Positions 1-9,600 of a stretch of 64,000 nucleotides of DNA are shown here, in pieces. Within the stretch, counting starts at the first letter, position 1, and each line of letters starts with the position of its first letter. A model generated the notes under the pieces. The model was not told the origin of the DNA, did not search any database, and worked only from the letters and a program-made list of their open reading frames with translations. Made by a program: the position numbers and the translations under genes. Origin of the DNA: an uncultured Atopobiaceae bacterium (GTDB taxonomy: Bacteria > Actinomycetota > Coriobacteriia > Coriobacteriales > Atopobiaceae); contig CAKVON010000003.1 in assembly GCA_934792625.1 (NCBI GenBank), positions 1-64,000 of the forward strand, written 5' to 3'.

Positions 1-757
1 GGTTGCGGATCTCGGTCGCGATGCGCTCGCAGGTGGCGGCGGTGGTGGCCAGGACGCCGGCGAGGTAGGCGTGGTGGTCGCGGCTGATGACCTGGGTGGA
101 CAGCGGGTCGTGGACCAGGCCCAGGTGCTCGCAGACGTACTCCTCGACGCGCGGGTCGATGGAGCTGTAGGTACCCACCGCGCCGGAGATGGCGCCGAAC
201 GCCACGTTGTTGCGGGCATCGCGCAGGCGGTCGAGGTCGCGCTTGAGCTCCCAGGCCCAGCTGCCGAACTTCATGCCAAAGGTCATGGGCTCGGCGTGGA
301 TGCCGTGGGTGCGGCCGACGCAGAGGGTGTCGCGCTCCTCGAAGGCGCGGCGCTTGCAGATCTCGCCGAGCCTCTTGCAGTCCTCGATCAGGATGTCGGT
401 CGCCTGGACCAGCTGGTAGCACAGGGCGGTGTCGCCCAGGTCGGACGAGGTCATGCCGTAGTGGACCCAGCGGGAGGGCTTGGGCTCGCCGGCGGGCACG
501 TCGGCGTCGATGTAGGAACCCATGTTGGTCAGGAAGGCGATGACGTCATGGTTGGTCACGGCCTCGATCTCGTCGACCTCCTGCTTGTTGAAGGCGGCGT
601 GGTCGCGGATCCAGGCGGCCTCCTGCTTGGTGATGCCGCTCTCGCCCAGCTCGGCGTGGGCCTCGCAGGCCAGCACCTCGATCTCCTGCCAGACGGCGTA
701 CTTGTTCTCGAGCGAGAAGATGTGGCCCATCTCGGGACGGGTATAGCGGTCGATCAT
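1..757 (-). CDS. purB: Adenylosuccinate lyase, C-terminus cut by window edge
   Basis: Purine synthesis enzyme that removes fumarate from SAICAR and from adenylosuccinate. Translating the minus strand from the ATG at 757 gives MIDRYTRPEMGHIFSLENKY, the typical PurB start, followed by the TRYTSSDLGDT-like stretch (here HYGMTSSDLGDTALCYQ) and RTHGIHAEPMTFG, both hallmarks of the fumarase/aspartase superfamily. About 252 codons are visible. The rest, including the SSxMPxKxN signature loop, lies outside the window. A strong ribosome site (GGAGGAG) sits 5-12 bases upstream of the start, at 762-770. A TAAACT -10-like element on the minus strand at 816-821 could be its promoter. The other pur genes of the window lie 50 kb away, so purB stands apart. 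Confidence 0.93.
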   Translation of the reverse strand, partial: MIDRYTRPEMGHIFSLENKYAVWQEIEVLACEAHAELGESGITKQEAAWIRDHAAFNKQEVDEIEAVTNHDVIAFLTNMGSYIDADVPAGEPKPSRWVHYGMTSSDLGDTALCYQLVQATDILIEDCKRLGEICKRRAFEERDTLCVGRTHGIHAEPMTFGMKFGSWAWELKRDLDRLRDARNNVAFGAISGAVGTYSSIDPRVEEYVCEHLGLVHDPLSTQVISRDHHAYLAGVLATTAATCERIATEIRN

Positions 758-852
758 GTGGGGCTCCTCCAAAACGGTTTGAGGCCTGGTCCTGCTTGAC
801 GGCACATACACCATCAGTTTAGCAGCGCGAGAAGCACGTTCGCCCGCGAGGC

Positions 853-2283
853 CTACTCGCCGTCGCCGGGCACCGCGTCGTGGTCGGCGGAGATCCTTGC
901 CACGCGGCGGTCGCGCCTGAGCGCGGCCGACGCCTCCTCCAGCTGTGCCTTGACCGACGCCGTAGAGGTGCCGCCATAGGTCTGACGCGCCTCGACGATG
1001 CCGGCGGAGTCGAGCGCATCCAGGATGTCCTCGCCCAGCAGGGGCGAGAAGGACCGCAGCTCGTGGGCGTTGAGGTCCTCGAGGCCGATTCCGTGCTTCT
1101 CGCAAAACAGCACCATCTCGCCCACGACCTCGTGCGCCTCGCGGAAGGGCATCCCCTTGCGCGCCAGGTAGTCGGCGATGTCGGTGGCGCCCATGAACCC
1201 GCGGCCCGCCTGCCGCAACATGGCGTCGGCGTTGACCGTCCAGGTGTCGATCATGCCGGCCATGCACGCCATGCAGTCTCCCAGGGTCCGGCACGCGTCG
1301 ACCGCACCCTCCTTGCACTCCTGCAGGTCCTTGTTGTAGGCCAGCGGAAGCGACTTCATCGTGGTGAGAAGTGCCATGAGGTCGCCGTACACGCGACCGG
1401 TCTTGCCGCGCGTGAGCTCGGCGAAGTCGGGGTTCTTCTTCTGCGGCATGATCGACGACCCGGTGGAGTAGGAGTCGGACAGCGTGACGAAGCCGAACTC
1501 GGTCGTGCTCCACAGCACGACCTCCTCGCTCAGGCGCGACAGGTGCATCATCGACACCGCGCACGCGTAGTCGAGGTCGAGCAGGTAGTCACGGTCGGAC
1601 ACCGCGTCCATCGAGTTGGGGATCGCGTGGTCGAAACCCAGAAGCTCGGTCGTGCGCCCGCGGTCGATGTCAAAGGTGGTGCCCGACAGCGCCGCCGAGC
1701 CCAGCGGGTTGGCGTCGGTGGCCACGAAGGCATCGCGAAGGCGCTTGAAGTCGCGCGTGAACATCCAGAAGTACGCCAGCAGGTGGTGCGAGAAGAGCAC
1801 CGGCTGCGCATGCTGCATGTGGGTGTAGCCGGGCATGACGACGCCGAGGTTCTTGCGCGCGGCGCGCAGGATGGTGCGACGCAGGGTGCAGTTCTGCCTC
1901 ATCAGCGTGTCGAGAAGTGCCTTGGCGTGCAGGCGCGTGTCGGTGGCGACCTGGTCGTTGCGGCTGCGGCCCGTGTGCAGGCGGGCGCCAGGGGCGCCGA
2001 CGTCGGCGGTCAGGGCCTTCTCGACCGCCATGTGGATGTCCTCGTCGTTGACGTCGAACTCGAAGGTGCCGGCGTCCATCCGGTCGCGAATGGAGCCGAG
2101 GCCCTTCTCGATAGCCTCGAAGTCGTCGGTCGAGATGATGCCCTGCTCGCTGAGCATGCGTGCGTGGGCGACCGAGCCGGCGATGTCCTGACGGTACATC
2201 TTCCTGTCAACGGGCAGCGACGCGCCGAAGCGCTGGGTGAACTCGCTGACTCCCTGCTCGAACCTGCCGGACCACAATGCCAT
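853..2283 (-). CDS. argH: Argininosuccinate lyase
   Basis: Last step of arginine synthesis: argininosuccinate to arginine plus fumarate. The 476-residue protein begins MALWSGRFEQGVSEFTQRF, the standard ArgH opening. It carries HTGRSRNDQVATDTRL near residue 105, GYTHMQHAQPVLFSHHL near 155, and the superfamily signature GSSIMPQKKNPDFAELTRGK near 280, which holds the catalytic serine loop. Length is normal for the family. It lies 36 bases downstream of argG on the same strand and is almost certainly co-transcribed. A purine-rich GAGAGGGGA stretch upstream of the ATG at 2283 serves as ribosome site. Nothing unusual was seen. Confidence 0.97.
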   Translation of the reverse strand: MALWSGRFEQGVSEFTQRFGASLPVDRKMYRQDIAGSVAHARMLSEQGIISTDDFEAIEKGLGSIRDRMDAGTFEFDVNDEDIHMAVEKALTADVGAPGARLHTGRSRNDQVATDTRLHAKALLDTLMRQNCTLRRTILRAARKNLGVVMPGYTHMQHAQPVLFSHHLLAYFWMFTRDFKRLRDAFVATDANPLGSAALSGTTFDIDRGRTTELLGFDHAIPNSMDAVSDRDYLLDLDYACAVSMMHLSRLSEEVVLWSTTEFGFVTLSDSYSTGSSIMPQKKNPDFAELTRGKTGRVYGDLMALLTTMKSLPLAYNKDLQECKEGAVDACRTLGDCMACMAGMIDTWTVNADAMLRQAGRGFMGATDIADYLARKGMPFREAHEVVGEMVLFCEKHGIGLEDLNAHELRSFSPLLGEDILDALDSAGIVEARQTYGGTSTASVKAQLEEASAALRRDRRVARISADHDAVPGDGE

Positions 2284-2319
2284 GCGCCTGATTCCCCTCT
2301 CGTTGGTTTTGACTTGGTC

Positions 2320-3651
<1,332 letters not shown>

Positions 3652-3805
3652 GGTGTCTCCTCCTGTGTCTGCTCGTCGTGCGGAGCGGTTTACCTGGGGT
3701 GTGCTTGTGCCGCGCATGGCCTCGTGGGCGGCTTGCGCCCTGGCGGGCGACGCGGCGGTAGGCGCCATGGCTGGCGTCGGGGGACGTCGCGACTACCAAA
3801 CGCAA

Positions 3806-3837
3806 GGACAGCGCCCGGCTGCTGCCAGACGCTGTCC
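3806..3837 (-). promoter_or_regulatory. Hairpin in the argG leader, possible attenuator
   Basis: An 8-bp perfect stem (GGACAGCG / CGCTGTCC) with a 16-base GC-rich loop, read on the minus strand about 150 bases before the argG start and followed by TTGCGTTTGG. It resembles a weak intrinsic terminator placed inside a leader. No T-box (GGTGGNACCGCG) or ArgR-type box was found nearby, so any regulatory role is inference. Confidence 0.3.
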
Positions 3838-4262
3838 GCGAGTCCATATGTGTGGAGTGGTGAGTTCCGGAAGGACCGAGATCTATGCGCGCTGGCGTCG
3901 CGGCTTGATTCGTCGATCCTGGCGTCGGAGACCCATGGCCTGAACGAAGTTCTGCATCTGTGGGCCCCCTCTCGATACGCCCGTGCGCCCGTGGGCGCCG
4001 CCTTTATTGGTTCGGGAGAATACCCCCGAGTCCGCATATACCGCCGCCGAACATGCGTCAGGACGCAATTTAGTAACAGTATTTTCAGTCGAGAAGTACT
4101 TTTGTGGGCATCTAGCTGCACTGATGCCCGCCTTCGATGCATAGGCGCAGCATTTTCGTAGCATGGCCGCAGCTGCGGAAATTGGTATAGCGAGACGGGC
4201 GACGACGCGAGTCGGTCCCGACAGCCGCGACGGCCGGTCCCAGCGAGCGCCCGCACGTCCAC
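3838..4262. other. Non-coding stretch between the argG leader and the tRNA-Lys terminator
   Basis: No convincing gene is visible here: frames on both strands lack ribosome sites, and their predicted products resemble nothing. It should hold the argG promoter on the minus strand; the most AT-rich part, 4065-4110, is the likeliest place. A copy of the recurring CGAGAAGT motif lies at 4090-4097. Confidence 0.5.
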
Positions 4263-4303
4263 AAAAAAGCAGGCCATGCCCAAACCGATGGGCATGGCCT
4301 GCA
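4263..4303 (-). terminator. Intrinsic terminator after tRNA-Lys
   Basis: On the minus strand a near-perfect stem GCAGGCCATGCCCA / TGGGCATGGCCTGC with a short loop is followed by a run of six T residues. It lies directly downstream of tRNA-Lys. Confidence 0.9.
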
Positions 4304-4311
4304 TGTCTTGC

Positions 4312-4387
4312 TGGTGCGTCCTGTGGGGATCGAACCCACGACCTTGGGATTAAAAGTCCCCTGCTCTCCCAGCTGAGCTAAGGACGC
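4312..4387 (-). tRNA. tRNA-Lys (anticodon TTT)
   Basis: The minus strand folds as a cloverleaf: acceptor stem GCGTCCT/AGGACGC, D arm AGCTCAGCTGGGAGAGC, anticodon loop ACTTTTAAT with anticodon TTT, and T arm GTGGGTTCGATCCCCAC. The discriminator A and the CCA end are encoded in the DNA (4312-4315). It has its own terminator. Confidence 0.97.
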
Positions 4388-4453
4388 CTGTTGCGTGCGC
4401 GACGCGGCGCGCGACGGCTCATTCTAGCACGGGCCTCGCATCCTGCGCGAACC

Positions 4454-5731
4454 TTACTCCCAGGCCCACTGGCCGTTCACGAAGACGTCAACCTCCTCAC
4501 CGTCGGCGGTGATGCCGCGGATGGCGAGGTCGTCGGCGCCGATCATGAAGTCGACGTGGGTGTGCGAGTGGTTGACGCCGTGCTCGATCAGCTGCTCGGG
4601 CGACATGTCGACGCCACCCTCGAGGCACTCGGGGAAGCCCGTGCCCAGGGCCAGGTGGCAGCTGGCGTTCTCGTCGTAGAGCGTGTCGTAGAACAGCAGG
4701 CCCGTCTGGCGGATGGGCGTGTTCTTGGAGATGAGGGCGACCTCGCCCAGACGACGCGCGTTCTCGTCGGTGTCCAGGATCCCCTTGAGGACCTCGGTGC
4801 CCTGCTCGGCACCAAAGTCGACGACGGCACCGTCACGGAACTCGAACCAGAAGTCGCGCACGATCGAGCCGTTGTGGACCAGCGGCAGGGCCGAGACGAC
4901 GCGACCGTCGGCACGCATGCGGTCGGGCGAGGTAAAGACCTCCTCGGTGGGGATGTTGGGGAAGAAGCTCACGCCCGAGGTGGTGCGGGCGGCACCACCC
5001 TCCCACAGGTGGCCCTTGGGCAGGCCGACGACAAAGTCGGTGCCGTTGGAGGAGGTGTAGTGCAGGCGGTCGAAGCTGCGGCCGTTGAGCATGCGCATGT
5101 TCTTCTCGAATGCGGCGTTGTGGGTCTCCCACTCCTCGTGGGGGTCGTCGCCGTCGGCGCGCGAGGTCTCCAGGATCGCGAGCCACAGGCGATACATCGC
5201 CTCGTCGTCGGGCAGGCCCTCGAACATCTGGCGGGCCCAGGCGAGCACGGGCACGCCGCCGATGCACCAGGCGTTGCGGCCGAAGTCCATGCCCTCGCGG
5301 AAGGACTTGCACTGCGAGTTGCGTGCGCGCGAGGCGGTCGCGGGCTTGGCGGGATCGATCCCCTTGAGCGCCGACGGGTCGGAGCCCTCGAGGAACAGGA
5401 AGGCGGCGCCGGCCTCGGCGAGCGAGTTGAGCTGCTCGACCTTCCAGGAGGGAACGGTCTCGAAGCGCTCGACGGGCAGGGCCTCGTACTCCATGCGGGT
5501 GATCTCGTCGTCGGCCCAGATGACGGTCACGTGACCGGCGCCGGCGGCGTAGGCGGCAGCAACGACGCGACGGGCAAACTCACGGGCCTCGACGGGAGCC
5601 TGGACCACGAGCTCCTGGCCGGGCTGGACGGCTGCGCCGTCACGGACGAGAAGTTCGGCGTAGTTGTCGATCTTGGGCTGCAGCGCCCTCATGCAGGCGG
5701 CGCACTCCTCGGGGGTCATGTGGGTGGTCAT
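4454..5731 (-). CDS. M29-family (AmpS-type) metallo-aminopeptidase
   Basis: Cytoplasmic zinc or cobalt-dependent aminopeptidase that trims N-terminal residues from peptides. The 425-residue product carries the family landmarks: NIPTEEVFTSPDRM near the middle, which supplies a metal-binding glutamate, FWFEFRDG, and the C-terminal NHSHTHVDFMIGADDL with histidine and aspartate metal ligands. The open frame extends to 5908, but the ATG at 5731 follows a GAAAGGAA ribosome site and gives MTTHMTPEECAACMRALQPK, close to usual family starts. It stands alone between tRNA-Lys and an unknown gene. Specific peptide substrates cannot be deduced. Confidence 0.9.
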   Translation of the reverse strand: MTTHMTPEECAACMRALQPKIDNYAELLVRDGAAVQPGQELVVQAPVEAREFARRVVAAAYAAGAGHVTVIWADDEITRMEYEALPVERFETVPSWKVEQLNSLAEAGAAFLFLEGSDPSALKGIDPAKPATASRARNSQCKSFREGMDFGRNAWCIGGVPVLAWARQMFEGLPDDEAMYRLWLAILETSRADGDDPHEEWETHNAAFEKNMRMLNGRSFDRLHYTSSNGTDFVVGLPKGHLWEGGAARTTSGVSFFPNIPTEEVFTSPDRMRADGRVVSALPLVHNGSIVRDFWFEFRDGAVVDFGAEQGTEVLKGILDTDENARRLGEVALISKNTPIRQTGLLFYDTLYDENASCHLALGTGFPECLEGGVDMSPEQLIEHGVNHSHTHVDFMIGADDLAIRGITADGEEVDVFVNGQWAWE

Positions 5732-5834
5732 GCTGTTCCTTTCAAGTTGCTGCGGGCACGCACTTCTCGGCAGCGCACCGCTTGGGCGCGACACTCGCCG
5801 CGGCCCTGTGCAGGATACCCCATGGCAGAAGGGG

Positions 5835-6338
5835 CTAGACGCTAAAGAGGCGGGTGTCATCGTCACCGGTGGCAGACGACAGGCAGAACCGCAGCGCAGC
5901 GCGGACATCGGCCGCCAGCAGGTTCGCGGAGTCCAGGTGCGACGCGGGGAAGACGTCGACGCGGCGCCAGAACACGACGTCGCGCGCCATGAAGGCGGAG
6001 TAGAGCCAGAACTGGCTCGACTTGGCGCGTGGAACGCCGCGACGCTCGTACCAGGAGGGCACGTCGTCCACTCCGTACTCGGCCAGGAACTTCTTTGCCT
6101 CGCCGTTGCCCGCGAGCGGATAGTCGGGAATCACGTAGCCCTCGTGGCGCGCGACCTGCCATACGAGCATCTCGGCCGCGTCGAAGAACATGAGGTCGTC
6201 GTCGCCGATCTCCAGCGCGAGGGCAAGAAGCCTCTCGGGGGTGACCTCGGGCGGGAGCCTGTACGAGCCATCGCTCGTGGCATATGTGCCGAGAAGGTCG
6301 ACGAGCTTGCGAGCCATGGGACGCATCATTCTCGCCAT
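5835..6338 (-). CDS. Unrecognised 167-residue protein
   Basis: No family was recognised. The protein is soluble in character, with no membrane segment or signal peptide. It is rich in aromatic residues, for example WYERRGVPRAKSSQFWLYSA and DVVFWRR, and has an acidic end. Two ATG starts are possible: 6347, only one base after the AAGGGGG ribosome-like sequence, and 6338, ten bases after it. The second has better spacing and is chosen. It lies directly behind the tRNA-Gly terminator and in front of the M29 peptidase gene, so it probably forms its own transcript. Confidence 0.6.
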   Translation of the reverse strand: MARMMRPMARKLVDLLGTYATSDGSYRLPPEVTPERLLALALEIGDDDLMFFDAAEMLVWQVARHEGYVIPDYPLAGNGEAKKFLAEYGVDDVPSWYERRGVPRAKSSQFWLYSAFMARDVVFWRRVDVFPASHLDSANLLAADVRAALRFCLSSATGDDDTRLFSV

Positions 6339-6361
6339 CGCGAACATGCCCCCTTAACGAA

Positions 6362-6383
6362 ACGGGCCCCTTGCGGGGCCCGA
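6362..6383 (-). terminator. Terminator after tRNA-Gly
   Basis: Perfect 8-bp G+C stem CGGGCCCC/GGGGCCCG around a GCAA-like loop, followed on the minus strand by TTTCGTT. It separates tRNA-Gly from the unknown gene starting at 6338. Confidence 0.75.
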
Positions 6384-6392
6384 CAGGATACC

Positions 6393-6467
6393 TGGAGCGG
6401 GCAACGGGATTCGAACCCGCGGATGACGGCTTGGGAAGCCGTTGCCTTACCACTTGGCGATGCCCGC
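6393..6467 (-). tRNA. tRNA-Gly (anticodon TCC)
   Basis: The minus strand gives acceptor stem GCGGGCA/TGCCCGC, an anticodon stem-loop GGCTTCCCAAGCC with anticodon TCC, and T arm CGGGTTCGAATCCCG. CCA is encoded at 6393-6395. Confidence 0.96.
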
Positions 6468-6686
6468 GACTGTGGGGATTCTATCACATGAATCGGTGAC
6501 GATTCGAAACGCGCGGCAGGCGGAATGATTGCGGACGTGCCGCCGCGCGAACGGTGCCTGCGAAAACGTCGCCTGACACCCCACAGGTGGCCATTCTCGT
6601 TAGGTTTGTGAGCGTTCGAGCCCGGGTGCCTGTTAGGCACGACCCGTAGCCTCTTCCTCCCCACGAATGCGTAAGAGGAGGCAGAG

Positions 6687-9600
6687 ATGGGAGTTTTGGG
6701 AAACGGGCGGACGGGCGCGAGGCGCGGAAGCGCCACGGGTCGCGGGATGCCGCACCCACGAAGGGCAGTGGTGCGTGGCGGGCGCGTGCCAAGGGGCGGA
6801 TCGCCTCGGGCGACGGGACACGCCGGCCTGGCGTCAAGGGCCGTGTCCGCCGCGTTTGCGGCGATTCTGGTGGCAGGCATGGTGCCGGCGGCACTTCTCG
6901 CCACCTGTGGCCATGCGGCCCTTGCGAGCGAGCAGGCCTTCCCAGGAGTGAGGGAGTACCTGGCGCAAAACCTGGACGAGACGGATGTCGGTACCCGACA
7001 TGCGGAGCGAGATGTTACGCCGGCCCGCGCTCGAGCCAGAGACGTGCACATGGCGCGGGGCGGGGCGGGCTCCGGCTCGGGTGCCGACGCAGGTACCGAA
7101 AAGAGCGATCTTCGAGACACGGGACAGCTGTTGTACGTCAAGTACACGTTGGCCGACAGGAACTCCCTGGCAAAGGGCGACACAATCGACTCGATCTTCT
7201 CCGATGCGGATGAGGCGGCGCAAAAGATTTGGGCCCAGTACGAGACGCTCGCCAACGTGTACGACCCTGGTTACGGGGACTGCTATGTGGCCCTACTGGA
7301 CAGCACGGCCGTGACCGGCGAGGGCAAGGCCGTCGACTACGCCTTCGCCAAGCGCGACACATCCGGCTCGCGTGTGGACGAGGCTCGGGTCGACCTCGAG
7401 AACGGCATCGCCTTCCTGCCTAAGTCGCTGTATCGGGACGAGAAGGGCGAGGAGACGTTTCGGCCCCTCTCGGCACAGCTGCTGGTGTCGTACGACTTTC
7501 TTGGCAAGAGGAAGTCGAGGGTCGACGTGACGCTCGCAAGCCACAGGCTTGGGGTGTCCTGCGTTGCGCGTTCGCAGACGATCGACTGCGACGGCATCGA
7601 CCCACAGCTTCGCATCCCCGTCGTGGCTGAGCGCGACGCCGACAAGGTCTCGCTTTCCGACCTCGCGCTCTACGTCGGCGACTCGACGAGGCCACTTGCG
7701 CTGGAGGATGGGACCAACGCAAGCTACGATGCCACGGACGGAACGCTTACCGTGAGTCTCGCCGGCGTGACAACGACCTCGCTTCGCGTCGAGGTCATGC
7801 CCAAGGGAGGCGTCGACACACTCGTTGATGCCATCTCGATGCCCACGACCGCGCAGGCCGCCAACGCCGACAAGCTTGGCGTTTGGCCCTATGGCAAGTT
7901 CACCAAGCTTGACCTCTCGAAGCTGAAGGAGGGACAGGCCTTCACCTACGAGTCGACCATCAAATACGACTACAACGCCAACCACTTTGCCGACCTGCCT
8001 TGGGCAAACAAGTCGTTCTGGGCGACGGTCAAGCATGTGTACACGAGTTTCGAGAACAGCGTGGGGGACAACACGGTCGGAAGCTCAAACTGGGTCTTGT
8101 CGCAGATCAAGAAGGGAACTACCTGGAACAAGATCAAGGACTACATCTCCGAAACGCCCGTCTCGGCATCGCCCGATGACATCAACTTCATGATTGCCCT
8201 TCCCGGTGACAGGTCTGTCAGCACAAAGATCGGCGGGCTCAACTGGTCGGGCCTGACCTCTCCCATCAAGGGCTTCAAGAAGGACCCGAAGTACGACAAG
8301 TACATCAACACGGTGGCCTTCTGCTCTCACATCACCCAGCCAGGCAACAACCTGACCATCGACGAGGCCTTCAACAACAAGCGCGGCAAGGTGACCATGC
8401 GCGTGCTCAAGGTCAAGGCGGACGGGGCCAAGCCGTACGTCATCGTCGGCTTCTGCGCGCCACAGGTCACGACACAGTCGGGCATCTCAATCATCAAGTT
8501 TGCCGTGGCTTCCAAGGGCGATGTGTCCATCAAGAAGACGAGCGCGGAGCCCCAGATGACCGATGCCTGCAACGCCTACTCGCTCGAGGGCGCCACGTTT
8601 GGCATCTACTCCGACAAAGCGTGCACCAAACTGATAAAGCAGCTGAAGTACGACGCTGCAGGAAAAGCTGCGGCAAAGGGCCTGAACGCAGGCACCTACT
8701 ACGTGCGCGAGGATGCCGCGCCAAAGGGCTTTCTCAAGTCAGACGAGATCAAGACCGTCGTTGTCGCTGGCGGTAAGACCAGTGAGGTCAGCTTTGCCGA
8801 CAAGCCGTGCTTTAGCTCCGGCTGGAACCTGTTGCAAAAGCGTGATTCCTCACAGGGCACCACGTCGCAGGGTTCGGCGAGCCTCGCGGGCGCGGAGTTT
8901 CTCGTCAAGTACTATGCGAATGGGTTCGACCAGGGCGAGCCAACGAGGAGATGGGTCTTCTCGACAGACGAACGAGGTCGAATCAGCTATCAAAACGCGA
9001 ACTTGGTAGAGGGCACTCCCTATCGAGACAAGTCGGGCGCCATCGTCATGCCCCTTGGATCATATGAGATACGCGAGACCAGACCGCCGAAGGGATACCT
9101 GCCTAACAACACGACCTTCCGCGCCGAGGTCCGCATGGGCGAGGGTGGCGTTGCCGAATGGCACAACCTCGATGGGTGGAACACGAAGGTCGACAATGAC
9201 ATGGATGGCCGAGGTGTGGCCGACGACGTGATCCGAGGCGGCGTCGAAGTGGTGAAGGTCGATTCGGAGACGAGCGACGGACGGGCGCTTGGAGCGGCCA
9301 CACTCGAGGGCGCGACGTTCGACGTTATCTACCGTGGCAAAGGGGAGGTTGACGTCGGCAACAAGACGTTCGGACAGAATGACGTCGTCCTCACGATCGT
9401 CGCGACGCGCAACGGCAACGAGGTGACTGCGCGAAGCAGCGCAGATGCCCTCCCATTTGGCAAATACGAAGTGCGCGAAAGAGCGAGCGGCGAGGGCTAT
9501 ACGAACGGAGGCTACAGGCAGACCTTTGACGTCAGCTCGCCGGGCATAAGGCGACTCGAGAAGAACGCAGCCAATCCGGTCGCCCGTGGCGACCTGCGCT

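Noticed and set aside
3652-4262. T-box or ArgR box in the argG leader
   Set aside because: I searched both strands for the conserved T-box sequence and for AT-rich ARG-box palindromes and found neither.
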